Below, in pieces: positions 43,701 through 52,288 of a stretch of DNA of 64,000 bases (the stretch's first letter is position 1; each line of letters begins with the position of its first letter). The notes below the pieces were generated by a model. The model saw only the letters and a list, made by a program, of their open reading frames with translations, made no database searches and had not been told where the DNA came from. The translations under genes were made by a program, and so were the position numbers. Location of the stretch: the NCBI GenBank assembly GCA_030431975.1, contig JAUIHP010000022.1, positions 1-64,000 of the forward strand, written 5' to 3'. Source of the DNA: a bacterium (GTDB lineage Bacteria > Eisenbacteria > RBG-16-71-46 > CAIMUX01).

Positions 43701-46154
43701 TCAGGGTTGGATCCAGCTACGAAGCTGAATGCCCGTGAACACTTGGAAACCTGGCCAATAACCGTAGTCGACGTTCGTATCGTCGAAGATGTTCTCGGCG
43801 CGGACGTAGACCGAACCGATGTTGCCGACTTCGCGTTGGAGCATCCCGCTCCACGTCATCCTTTCGGGGGCCCACTCCGGCTCTTCTTCCTGTTCGCCGG
43901 TATTGGAAAGTGAGACCCAAAGTTTGCGCGAATGGTAGTTCCCCCAAAGGGAGCCGCTCCACCCTCGTCCGATTTCGAATGAGGTGAGGATCTTTGCCGT
44001 GTGTTCCGGCCGGCCGAGTAGCGCCTCACCCGTGTCGAGGTTCTCCGAGTCGAGCCACGTATAGAAGAGCGAGACGTCGACTCCGGGCGTGACCTCGATC
44101 CGCGACTCCCACTCCACGCCCCGCGTCCGGGCTTCGTCGACGTTGCCGTAGGCGTAGACGCCTCTCCAATAGGTGTCGGTGAAGCCGAGAAGGTGGAAGT
44201 CGATCAGGTCGGTCATGTCGTTGTGGAAGACGGACAGTCGATGCTGTCCGATGCGTCCGTAGGCGACCTCGACGGAAAGCGATGTGTTGATCGAGTTCTC
44301 AGGTCCCAGCTCGGCGGAGGCGGCTTCGGAAGAGAAGCCGTCCGGCAGGTCGACCTCGCCGCCGTAGACCACGTAACCGGCGGCGGTGTGGTCGAAGATG
44401 AAGTACTGCTCTTTGATGGATGGCGCCCGGTATCCACGACCGACGAAGCCTCGAACCTTGTAGCGCGCGGCCGGCTTGTACATGACGTTGAGGGACGGGT
44501 TGACGTGGCTTCCGAAGGAGGAGTTCCAGTCGTAACGCGCGCCCGGCAGGACAATGAGTCGGCTGTGCGGAGAGTATTCGTACTGCAGATATCCTGCGGC
44601 AGTTCGGGTGGCTTTCTTTTCGTCGTCCAACTCGGTCGAGGTCAGGTCTTCGAAGTTGAAATCGAATCCGTATGTCGCGGTGTGTCCTTCCCGGAAACCG
44701 TAGTTGGAGCTGTAGGCGGCTTCGAAGAAGCGGTCTTCCGTCAGCGACCGGTCGAGAATGTCGCCGCGGAAGTTCCGCTTGTACCACTTGTGGTCGTAGG
44801 TGGTGGCGGCCAGGCGGAAGTTCATGTCGTAGGCATCGCCGGACCGGAACTGCAGGGTGGTTGAGGCCGTGTAGCGACGATTGAGTTCTTCATCGTCGTA
44901 GGCAAAGGTGCGGCCGCCCAGAACTTCGGACTCGACCCAATCGCGATTCTCGTCGAGCACGGAGACGTTGGTCCGAAGCCGCATCTGCGGATTGAAGCGG
45001 TAGGCCCACGATGCGTTGGCGCCCAACTGGAAGATCTCTTCCTGTCCGTTGGTGTGCGGCGTCGAGGGGTCGAGATCGAATCCGTTGGTTCGATCGAGGC
45101 GGAAGCCGAAGTCGAAAGCGGAGTTCTTTCCGCGAGGCGGAGCGATCTCGGCCTGGAAGTTGGTCGTTCGGTGCGTCCCGTAGTGCGCGGTCGCGCCGTA
45201 TCCGGACGGAGTGTCCTCCGGGTCACGCGTTATGATGTGAACGACACCGCCCATCGCTTCGGATCCGTAGAGCGTGGATCCCGTGCCTTTGACGATCTCG
45301 ACTTTGCCGACGCGAGCCAGATCGAGCTGCGAAAGGTCGATCGAGCCACGGACCCGGCCGACCGTCTTGACCCCGTCGACGAGAACGAGGACGCGGTCAC
45401 CGGAGATGCCGCGCAACATGGCGCCCTGTCCCGAAAGATCATCCTGGACGTCGACGCCGGCCGACCATTGCAACGCCTGGTCGACGGTGGCGGCGCCCGT
45501 CTTCTTGAAGTCCTCAGGCGTCAGCAGCTCGGTTTGTACCGGCGCATCGGCGAGCATGTGGGGCGATCGCGTTCCGGTCACCACGACCTGATCCATGAGC
45601 CACTTGAACGGAGTCAGTCGAACGGTGCGGCTGAGCTCGGCTTCCAGACCGGTGAGGTCGACCGAGAGCGTGTCGCTGTCGACGTAGCCGGCCCGCCGGG
45701 CCACGAAGGAGTAGGACCCCGGACGGAGCTCGAAGAATGTCGTTTCCCCGGCGTCATCGGTGAACTGCAGCCATGCGGGGGAGATCGAGTAGACGTCGAC
45801 GTCCGAGACGGGTTCGCCCGACTCTCCGTCGACGAAGCGCAGGGTCAGGGACGTTCGGCCCGAGGCCATCGCATCGCCGGTCGAATCGAGGCCCAAACCG
45901 AGGCCCAGACCGAGACCCAGACCTGGTGTCGCTCCGACGGTCGCCCCGAGGGCTGACCCGGGCGTCACGCCGAGGAGGCTCACGAACGTCAAGATTGTGA
46001 GGGCCGAGAGCAGCGGGACGAAACGCGACCGGAACGCCGACCGCGAGGCCGCGACGGCGTCGGAAGGGTTCGTCCGCAGGTGCGGCCTGACGGGACGAGA
46101 GTGCATGTGCGAAAGTCTTAACATCTCCGTGGAGTTTACTGTCGAACTTTTCAT
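43701..46154 (-). CDS. TonB-dependent outer-membrane receptor (HmuR/BtuB-like)
   Basis: 817 residues as drawn; ATG 46124 or 46106 are possible starts. Signal region, then a Gly-Leu repeat (LGLGLGLGLGLD), then a carboxypeptidase-regulatory beta domain (SGEPVSDVDVYSISP). The TonB box/plug follows: QVVVTGTRSPHMLADAPVQTE, LRGISGDRVLVLVDGVKT and EIVKGTGSTLYGSEAMGGVV. The 22-strand barrel ends in an aromatic-rich C-terminus (LRSWIQP). It imports a metal-chelate across the outer membrane with TonB energy. The HmuY-like gene follows 33 bp later. An FNR-like box lies upstream at 46319. Confidence 0.92.
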   Translation of the reverse strand: MKSSTVNSTEMLRLSHMHSRPVRPHLRTNPSDAVAASRSAFRSRFVPLLSALTILTFVSLLGVTPGSALGATVGATPGLGLGLGLGLGLDSTGDAMASGRTSLTLRFVDGESGEPVSDVDVYSISPAWLQFTDDAGETTFFELRPGSYSFVARRAGYVDSDTLSVDLTGLEAELSRTVRLTPFKWLMDQVVVTGTRSPHMLADAPVQTELLTPEDFKKTGAATVDQALQWSAGVDVQDDLSGQGAMLRGISGDRVLVLVDGVKTVGRVRGSIDLSQLDLARVGKVEIVKGTGSTLYGSEAMGGVVHIITRDPEDTPSGYGATAHYGTHRTTNFQAEIAPPRGKNSAFDFGFRLDRTNGFDLDPSTPHTNGQEEIFQLGANASWAYRFNPQMRLRTNVSVLDENRDWVESEVLGGRTFAYDDEELNRRYTASTTLQFRSGDAYDMNFRLAATTYDHKWYKRNFRGDILDRSLTEDRFFEAAYSSNYGFREGHTATYGFDFNFEDLTSTELDDEKKATRTAAGYLQYEYSPHSRLIVLPGARYDWNSSFGSHVNPSLNVMYKPAARYKVRGFVGRGYRAPSIKEQYFIFDHTAAGYVVYGGEVDLPDGFSSEAASAELGPENSINTSLSVEVAYGRIGQHRLSVFHNDMTDLIDFHLLGFTDTYWRGVYAYGNVDEARTRGVEWESRIEVTPGVDVSLFYTWLDSENLDTGEALLGRPEHTAKILTSFEIGRGWSGSLWGNYHSRKLWVSLSNTGEQEEEPEWAPERMTWSGMLQREVGNIGSVYVRAENIFDDTNVDYGYWPGFQVFTGIQLRSWIQP
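45887..45922. repeat. 12-bp tandem repeat encoding Gly-Leu
   Basis: Three consecutive copies of CGAGGCCCAAAC/CGAGGCCCAGAC/CGAGACCCAGAC encode the alternating Gly-Leu run after the signal peptide of the TonB receptor. Copy number may vary by slippage. Confidence 0.75.
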
Positions 46155-46354
46155 TCGGGAGTACGGGGTTGCCGTACCGACAGTTGCTGAACTTACGGAG
46201 TAGGGGCGCGACAGTGGTGTCTCTCCTCTTAAGAACGGCTGCCTGCTGCAGAATCTTTGGCAGATCCGGCCCGTCCCACCGCGCCGGTTGGGATCCCGCC
46301 ACGCCGGAATTGCGGAAATTGATCTAAGTCAATGACTTGCCGTATCGGGATTTA
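46155..46354. other. Intergenic region between dctM and the TonB receptor gene
   Basis: 200 bp. Contains the FNR-like box and a small GACAGTGGTGTC hairpin near 46212. No riboswitch (for example a cobalamin box) was recognised. Confidence 0.5.
46319..46332. promoter_or_regulatory. FNR/CRP-type box upstream of the TonB receptor operon
   Basis: TTGAT-CTAA-GTCAA differs from the FNR consensus TTGAT-N4-ATCAA in one base. It is centred about 170 bp before the receptor start and just after the DctM stop. Either FNR-like anaerobic control of the haem operon or chance is possible. Confidence 0.45.
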
Positions 46355-47674
46355 TCACTTCACCGCCCACAAAACCAGCTGCGGGAAGAGGCAGATAAGC
46401 GCCAGCCCCACGAGTTGGATGAGGATGAACGGGACCGCCCCTCGGTAGATCTGCGTCGTTCGTACCGACGGCGGAGCGACACCCCGCAGGTAGAAAAGCG
46501 CGAAGCCGAACGGCGGTGTCAGGAACGAAGTCTGCAGATTCATTCCGATCATGACGCCGAACCAAACCGGATCGATGCCCAGAATGCGGGCGGCGGGGGC
46601 GAGAAGCGGGATGATGATGAATGCGATCTCGAAGAAGTCGATGAAAAAGCCGAGAGCGAAGATGGCCAGGTTGGCCACGAGGAGAAAGCCGATCTTGCCT
46701 CCGGGCAGGTTCGTCAGCAGGTCCTCAATCCAAATGTCTCCATAGAGACCCCGGAAGACCAGCGCGAAGAACGTCGAGCCGATGAGGAGCAGGATGACCA
46801 TCGAGGTCAGCTTGGTCGTCTCCTCCATCGTTCCTCTCAACGCGTCTCGGTTGAGCCGTTTCGAGACCGCGGCCAACAGGACCGCTCCCAAAGCTCCGAG
46901 CGCGCCGGCCTCCGTCGGCGTGGCGATTCCCGCGAAAATGCTGCCCAGCACCAGAAGAATCAGAAAAAGCGGAGGCACCATGACGAGCAGCGCCTGTCGC
47001 AGCAGCGTTCCACCTTCGATCTCCCGTTCAGCGGAGGGCAGTGCGGGGGCGCTTTGTGGACGCAGCATGGCGAACCCGCCGACGTAGGCTCCATAAAGCG
47101 TTGCCAGCATGACGCCCGGCGCCAGCGCACCGAGGAAAAGGTCTCCGACCGAGATCCCAAGCTGGTCGGCGAGCACGACCAGGACGACGCTCGGCGGAAT
47201 GATCTGACCAAGGGTGCCCGAGGCCGTGATCACTCCCGTGGAAAGGGTGTCGCTGTAGCCGTACCGCTTCATGACCGGCAGCGAGATCAGTCCCATCGCG
47301 ACCACCGAGGCCCCGACGACTCCCGTTGCGGCGGCGAGTAGAGCTCCCACGAAAACGACGGCGAGGGCCAGCCCGCCTCGGACGGGACCGAAGAGCAGTC
47401 CGATGGTCCGCAACAGGTCTTCGGCCAGCTTGGATTTCTCGAGCATCGTCCCCATGAAGATGAAGAAGGGGACGGCCAACAGTGTGTAGTTCGCCATGAT
47501 CCCGAAGATTCGCTCCGGCATGGCGTACAAAAGGCCCCAATCGAAGAGGCCGGCCTGGATTCCGACGATGGAGAAGATCAATCCGGCCCCGGCCAGCGAA
47601 AACGCGACCGGAAATCCCGAGAAGATCAGGATGAGGGCGGTGAGGAACATGATCGCGGGAAGCCAACTCTCCAC
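46355..47674 (-). CDS. dctM: TRAP transporter large permease DctM
   Basis: 439 residues from GTG 47674; about 12-13 membrane segments. Family marks: FPVAFSLAGAGLIFS, NYTLLAVPFFIFMGTMLEKS, GVVGASVVAMG, TLGQIIPPSVVLVVLADQ and IFAGIATPTEAGALGALGA. DctM is the ion-coupled translocation subunit; it works with DctQ and a periplasmic binding protein to import organic acids. The DctQ gene ends two bases upstream. No binding-protein gene adjoins; a DctP homologue lies at 24334-25461. Confidence 0.94.
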   Translation of the reverse strand: MESWLPAIMFLTALILIFSGFPVAFSLAGAGLIFSIVGIQAGLFDWGLLYAMPERIFGIMANYTLLAVPFFIFMGTMLEKSKLAEDLLRTIGLLFGPVRGGLALAVVFVGALLAAATGVVGASVVAMGLISLPVMKRYGYSDTLSTGVITASGTLGQIIPPSVVLVVLADQLGISVGDLFLGALAPGVMLATLYGAYVGGFAMLRPQSAPALPSAEREIEGGTLLRQALLVMVPPLFLILLVLGSIFAGIATPTEAGALGALGAVLLAAVSKRLNRDALRGTMEETTKLTSMVILLLIGSTFFALVFRGLYGDIWIEDLLTNLPGGKIGFLLVANLAIFALGFFIDFFEIAFIIIPLLAPAARILGIDPVWFGVMIGMNLQTSFLTPPFGFALFYLRGVAPPSVRTTQIYRGAVPFILIQLVGLALICLFPQLVLWAVK

Positions 47675-47676
47675 GG

Positions 47677-48288
47677 TCAGATTCCCTCTCCGTGGCCGTG
47701 GCCGCCCATCCCCGTTCCAGTGCTTCCCCCGGCTCCATCGTTCACGGGTCCGATCCCGAGACGGTCATCCGTCCGGCCGCTGAGAAATCCGATTTGGCGG
47801 ATGAGCAGGGACAGTCCCTGCAGAAACAACAGGAAGAAACAGATCAGGATCACAGTCTTGAGCGGATAGCGGGGCAGGCCGCCGGGATCCGGCGAAAGCT
47901 CCAGCACATGCCAGGAGTTCCGCACCGACGGCCAGGTCAGAAGTAGCGACACGACCGTAAACGGCAGCAGAAAGAGGACAGAGCCGAATAGATCGATCCA
48001 GGCCCGGCCCCGTTCCGAAAGGCGCGCATAGACGACGTCGACGCGGACGTGTCCGTTGTTCTTCAGCGTGTAGGCTGCCCCGAGCAGGAAGAGCAGGCTG
48101 AAGAGATACCACTGTCCTTCGAGATAGACGTTGGAGCTCAGGTTCTGCCCCATGAACCGCCCGAGATAACGGACGATGGCATTGAAGGCCCCGATCAGGA
48201 CCATCAGCAGCGAGAGCCAGGATGCGGCCCGTCCCACTCCTTCATTCAGCCGGTCGATTCCACCGGCCAGTCGCAGCAGCGTTTGCAT
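47677..48288 (-). CDS. dctQ: TRAP transporter small permease DctQ
   Basis: 203 residues from ATG 48288. The frame runs further upstream but only this part has the family pattern: four membrane helices (ASWLSLLMVLIGAFNAIVRY, LEGQWYLFSLLFLLGAAYTL, LFGSVLFLLPFTVVSLLLT and TVILICFFLLFLQGLSLLI) with the conserved NGHVRVDVVYARLSERGRAWID loop. No clear Shine-Dalgarno site precedes it. The C-terminus ends in a Gly/His tail (GMGGHGHGEGI), unusual for DctQ and possibly metal-binding. Forms an operon with dctM. Confidence 0.93.
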   Translation of the reverse strand: MQTLLRLAGGIDRLNEGVGRAASWLSLLMVLIGAFNAIVRYLGRFMGQNLSSNVYLEGQWYLFSLLFLLGAAYTLKNNGHVRVDVVYARLSERGRAWIDLFGSVLFLLPFTVVSLLLTWPSVRNSWHVLELSPDPGGLPRYPLKTVILICFFLLFLQGLSLLIRQIGFLSGRTDDRLGIGPVNDGAGGSTGTGMGGHGHGEGI

Positions 48289-48419
48289 GAGGGAGCAGTT
48301 TAGCAGGCAACGAATGCCGGTCGGGGACCGATGAGTGGCCTGAAGCGCGATTTGACGGTCCGGGAAGGCCGACCGTATATTCGTAGCTTGGCTCCAATTG
48401 CGAGGAGGGATCGAACGGG

Positions 48420-50681
48420 ATGACGAATCCCCAGGGGCTGGAAGGACGGATCCTTGGTGGCCAGTATGAGGTGCTCTCCCTTTTGGGACAGGGCACCTAT
48501 GCCACGGTTTGGCGTGCCCGCCAAACAGATGTCGGCGGCGAGGTCGCACTCAAGGTTCTGAGTGGCGGCTATGCGGCCGAACCGGCACTGGTCGAGGACT
48601 TTCTCGCGCAGGCGAAGAACTTCGTCAGCTTTCGGGATGATCCGCGGGTCGCGACGATTCTCGGCTGCGGACAGGATCCGGCGACGGGACTCTACTACGT
48701 CGCAATGACTCTGCTGGAAGAGCAGGTCTCGACCATCCTCGAACAGACCGGCCCGTTCTCGATCGCGCGCGTCTATCGCCTGGCCGAAGACGCGGCCGTG
48801 GCCTTGAAGGCGATTCACGGCGCGGGATGGGTGCACGGAGACATCAAGCCGAGCAACCTCATGACGGTGACCGGTGATGATCGTTTTGTCCTGACCGATT
48901 TCCTCGTTGGGCTCGTTCAGTCCGCGGACGGAACCGCTCCGACCATGGACATGAACCGGCTGGCCAACTGGTCCTACGCTTCGCCGGAGAAGATCAAGGC
49001 GACGACACGCGCAGACCTCCTGCCGGCTTCCGATATCTATTCGCTTGGCGTCGTGCTCTTTGAAGTGGCGACCGGTCGTTTGCCGTTCGAGTCCAAGTTT
49101 CCGCAGATCGCACAGGACCATCTGAAAACGGTGCCGCCCGATCCACGTTCGATCCGACCGGATCTGCCGGCGGGGCTGGCCCATCTCATTCAGAGGTGTC
49201 TGGCCAAGAATCCGTCCGAACGCTTCACGACTGCAGATGCGTTGCTCGAAGGCATTGCCGCGTCCCGCGTCGTGCCGGAGACGACGTCACCGAGCAAGTT
49301 GCCGTACTACATTGGGGGAGGCGTCGCCGGACTCCTCGCGCTTTTGGCTCTTCTGTTGCTTTGGCCGCGCGGCGAGACGTTGGAGTTGGAGTCCCGTCCC
49401 GAAGGCGCGTCCTATCGCATCTATGAAGGTGACGTTGAGTCACGCTTCGATGCGATCGAAATCGGCGAGACTCCGGCCCGAATCGGCGGCTTGGAAGAAG
49501 GGGAGTACACGGTCGTCGTGGAGATGCCCGGTTACTTCCCGCAGACACAGCAGATTCAAATCGGCGGGGACGCGGACGGAGGCCCGACGATGGTCGTCCT
49601 TTCCGAGATGCACCGCATGCGGGTGGAAAGCGATCCCTCCGGCGCCGAAGCGTCGCTGCAGGCGTTGACCGGGGACCGCAAGCGTGTGCTCGGCGGACGC
49701 ACGCCGACCGAGTTCGAAGGGTTGCGTTCCGGACCGCACGAGTTGGTCCTGCGTTTGGAAAACTTCGCGACCCTCGTCGAGACGGTCGTCGTCGGCCGCG
49801 ACGAAACAGACGTCATCCGAAGGCTGACTCCGGGTGAGCTCTTCTCCGTCGACATCTTTTCCAGTCCGCCCGGTTGCGAGATCTACATTGAAGGACAACC
49901 GCTTTACGAGAAGGGTGCGGATCGCCGCATCATGGTCACGCCCTGTCGCATTCCGAATCAGCAGGCGGGACAGTTGGACGTGGCCTTCAAGAAGTCGGGC
50001 TATCAGGACTTCGATACGACCTTTGCTCTGGCCGGAGGCGCTGCGGCGGAAACGTTGTTCGTCGAGTTGCGCAAGGACCCTTCCGCGGTTGCAGAAGAAA
50101 CGGATGACGAGCCCGAACTGACTCCCTTGTTGCGAGACGCTGCGGAACAGGCGGAAGCGAGCGCGGACCGACGTGTCGCCGCGCTCAGGGATCGTGTTTC
50201 CAATCATGTGCGCCGCAAGGAGTGGAGGGAGGCGAAGCAGGCCCTCGACGAGCTGCGCGGCAAGGACCCCGACTCTCCCGACATCGCGTCCTGGTCTCGT
50301 CAGATCGAACAAGGACTCGAGGCCGGCCGCGTCAACCGCGCCGAAGAGGAAGCCGAGGCGCGCGAGGGCGTTCGCAAGACCCTCGCCCGTTACGAAGGCG
50401 CCCTTGAAGCGTTGGATATCCGGAGTTTCTCTTTGCTTTGGGTCTCGTTGCAGCCTTCCGACCGTGAGAAGTTCGCACGAGCCATGCAGGACATTCGCCA
50501 ACAAAGCATCGACATCAGCAATGCTTCGATTTTCGTCAGCGGCAAGAAGGCGACGGCGGAGTTCCGGGAGCAACGCAGTGTACTGCCTAATGCAGGGGAA
50601 GAGATCCGCGCCGACCGCAATCGCAAGATGGAGTTGCGGAAGATGGGCAGCGGAGAGTGGCTCATCGTCAGTTTGCGTTGA
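48420..50681 (+). CDS. Atypical Ser/Thr kinase with extracytoplasmic PEGA domains
   Basis: 753 residues. The kinase domain spans about 15-280: glycine loop GQGTYATV (23-30), Lys45, catalytic loop HGDIKPSNLM (139-148) with Gly in place of the usual Arg, and DFL (160-162) where nearly all kinases have DFG. Activation-loop Thr residues remain. Membrane helix at 296-316 (YYIGGGVAGLLALLALLLLW). Outside follow three PEGA-like domains (GETPARIGGLEEGEYTVVVE; GRTPTEFEGLRSGPHELVLR; VTPCRIPNQQAGQLDVAF), a coiled coil, and a SnoaL/NTF2-like C-terminus. The DFL change may weaken Mg binding. The FHA gene follows 43 bp later, so the pair is likely a signalling unit. Confidence 0.9.
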   Translation: MTNPQGLEGRILGGQYEVLSLLGQGTYATVWRARQTDVGGEVALKVLSGGYAAEPALVEDFLAQAKNFVSFRDDPRVATILGCGQDPATGLYYVAMTLLEEQVSTILEQTGPFSIARVYRLAEDAAVALKAIHGAGWVHGDIKPSNLMTVTGDDRFVLTDFLVGLVQSADGTAPTMDMNRLANWSYASPEKIKATTRADLLPASDIYSLGVVLFEVATGRLPFESKFPQIAQDHLKTVPPDPRSIRPDLPAGLAHLIQRCLAKNPSERFTTADALLEGIAASRVVPETTSPSKLPYYIGGGVAGLLALLALLLLWPRGETLELESRPEGASYRIYEGDVESRFDAIEIGETPARIGGLEEGEYTVVVEMPGYFPQTQQIQIGGDADGGPTMVVLSEMHRMRVESDPSGAEASLQALTGDRKRVLGGRTPTEFEGLRSGPHELVLRLENFATLVETVVVGRDETDVIRRLTPGELFSVDIFSSPPGCEIYIEGQPLYEKGADRRIMVTPCRIPNQQAGQLDVAFKKSGYQDFDTTFALAGGAAAETLFVELRKDPSAVAEETDDEPELTPLLRDAAEQAEASADRRVAALRDRVSNHVRRKEWREAKQALDELRGKDPDSPDIASWSRQIEQGLEAGRVNRAEEEAEAREGVRKTLARYEGALEALDIRSFSLLWVSLQPSDREKFARAMQDIRQQSIDISNASIFVSGKKATAEFREQRSVLPNAGEEIRADRNRKMELRKMGSGEWLIVSLR

Positions 50682-50724
50682 AGGGGCCCGTTTGCAGGAG
50701 CCGGTTTGGGTTGAAGGAGCTTGA

Positions 50725-52104
50725 TTGCAGGGTTCACGACTTCACATAGAGGTTCTCGATCAGGACTCCGGTGAGACGCACGACGTCGAAGTCGATGTGG
50801 GCGAGAACGAAGTTACGATCGGTCGCGATCGCGGCAGCCGCGTCGTTCTCGGCTCGCCTACCGTTTCCCGCAATCACTGCAAACTCGAGCTGAAAGGCGA
50901 GCGCTGGGAAGCGACCGACAGTTCGAGCGTCGGGACGATGCTCAACGGCGAACGCATTGAGAAAGGCGTTCCGCATCCGGTCAGTCACGGCGACATTCTC
51001 GTCTGTGCGAACTTTCAGCTCCGCCTGCTTCTCGTTCCGACAACAGATCCGACGCTTCGACCTGACCCCAACGCGCTGAAGCGGTTGATGGAAGAGGTGG
51101 ACGGATCCACTCCGCCCCGTGTCTGGATCTTCAGCGGAACCGGTGACGCCGGCGAGGCCAACTCCGCGTCTCCCTTTGACCTTTCTTCAGAGGGCGACGT
51201 CGTTACCTTCGGCCGCAGCTCGGACTGCGACGCGCGGCTCGCCGATCCCCTTCGCGTGACGTCTTCGATTCACGGAAAGATCGAACGCAACTGGGCCGGT
51301 GTCTTTCTCTACGACACCAGCACGAACGGAATCTTCGTCAACGGACAAAAGGTGCACGAGCAGGTGCAGCTCAAGGACGGGGATCGGGTTACCGTTGCGG
51401 TGGCCGAGGAAGATTCCGAAAGGGCTCTGCTCGTCTTTGCCGAGTCCGGAAACGACGTCGTACCCGCGCCGCCCGGATCCGGGTTTGCAGCGGGCGGCGC
51501 AGGTGCCGGCGCCGGTGGTGCAGGGGCCGCTGGCGCAGGTGGCGGAGCGGGAGCAGGGTCTGCATTCTCCGGACAGGGAGACGGGGCCGGTCGTGGAGCC
51601 TTTGGGGCTTCCGCACCCGGGTCTTCTGAACCGTCGGCCGGAGGAGGCTTCTCCGGACCGGGGGTGGGTCTTTCTCCCGACGCTGAATCTGGTCAGATTC
51701 GCGGAAGCCACGATCCGGGTTCGGCAGCACCCGCCGCTTCGGCCGGAACGGCCGGATCTGCGGGAGCGGCAGGTTCCGCGGGATCTGCGGGATCGTCAGG
51801 CTCCGCTGGAACGGATTCGGACCGAGGCACCGCCGCCAGGTCCGCGAGCGATGGTTCCGGTTCAGCCGGTGGCGCGGGTGCGATGGGTTCCGGCGGGGAC
51901 GCCTCCGGCGCTGAAGATCCGCCGAGCACCCCGAGCTACGGATACGGGTACGGAAGCAGTGCGCGACCGACCCCGGTAGCTCCCGAAGCCGGCCCCGGTT
52001 CCGGGAAGAAGCAGATCAACTGGATCCTGGTTGCGGTCCTGGCAGTCTCTGCGCTGGCCCTGACGACGGTGCTCGTCTGGGGCCTGATCTTGCTACGGCA
52101 GTAA
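50725..52104 (+). CDS. Tail-anchored protein with two FHA domains
   Basis: 459 residues from TTG 50725, which has AAGGAG 7 bp upstream. Two FHA domains: residues about 27-95 (VTIGRDRGSRVVLGSPTVSRNH, VGTMLNG) and about 155-225 (VTFGRSSDCDAR, SSIHGKIE, TSTNGIFVNG). The core Gly-Arg, Ser and His of phosphothreonine recognition are present in both. A Gly/Ala/Ser-rich linker of about 170 residues follows, then a single C-terminal membrane helix (WILVAVLAVSALALTTVLVWGL) with only about five residues after it. The FHA part faces the cytoplasm and can dock on the phosphorylated kinase encoded upstream. Confidence 0.9.
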   Translation: MQGSRLHIEVLDQDSGETHDVEVDVGENEVTIGRDRGSRVVLGSPTVSRNHCKLELKGERWEATDSSSVGTMLNGERIEKGVPHPVSHGDILVCANFQLRLLLVPTTDPTLRPDPNALKRLMEEVDGSTPPRVWIFSGTGDAGEANSASPFDLSSEGDVVTFGRSSDCDARLADPLRVTSSIHGKIERNWAGVFLYDTSTNGIFVNGQKVHEQVQLKDGDRVTVAVAEEDSERALLVFAESGNDVVPAPPGSGFAAGGAGAGAGGAGAAGAGGGAGAGSAFSGQGDGAGRGAFGASAPGSSEPSAGGGFSGPGVGLSPDAESGQIRGSHDPGSAAPAASAGTAGSAGAAGSAGSAGSSGSAGTDSDRGTAARSASDGSGSAGGAGAMGSGGDASGAEDPPSTPSYGYGYGSSARPTPVAPEAGPGSGKKQINWILVAVLAVSALALTTVLVWGLILLRQ

Positions 52105-52288
52105 CAGCAAGTCGTCTGAGTCTGCGAAGGCCGCTTCAGGCCTGTCCGTATGCTGTCACTTGAGCCGGATTCTGTACCCGCCGCGGCTGAAATCGAAACG
52201 CCTTGTATGGGACTAGGTCCCTTACTACGCTCTTTATACCCCCTCTCCCTACACTCATTCGCCTTCTGCAAGAAGGGGGTTCCTTACG
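52105..52288 (+). other. Intergenic region before the Cys-rich protein gene
   Basis: 184 bp. AGGCC-GCTTCA-GGCCT near 52128 is a weak hairpin after the FHA gene. GAAGGGGG at about 52273-52280 serves as ribosome binding site for the next gene. No other element recognised. Confidence 0.45.

Noticed and set aside
46200-46220. Cobalamin riboswitch before the TonB receptor
   Set aside because: No B12-box consensus; only a 4-bp GACA/TGTC hairpin is present.
50725-52104. FHA protein as the type III ring component SctD
   Set aside because: SctD has a large periplasmic part after its membrane helix; here the helix is at the extreme C-terminus.
52163-52175. On the minus strand ACAGAATCCGGCT resembles the conserved 3' segment of RNase P RNA
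   Set aside because: The other conserved block (GAGGAAAGTCC) is absent 300-400 bp upstream on that strand, where a clear protein gene lies on the other strand.
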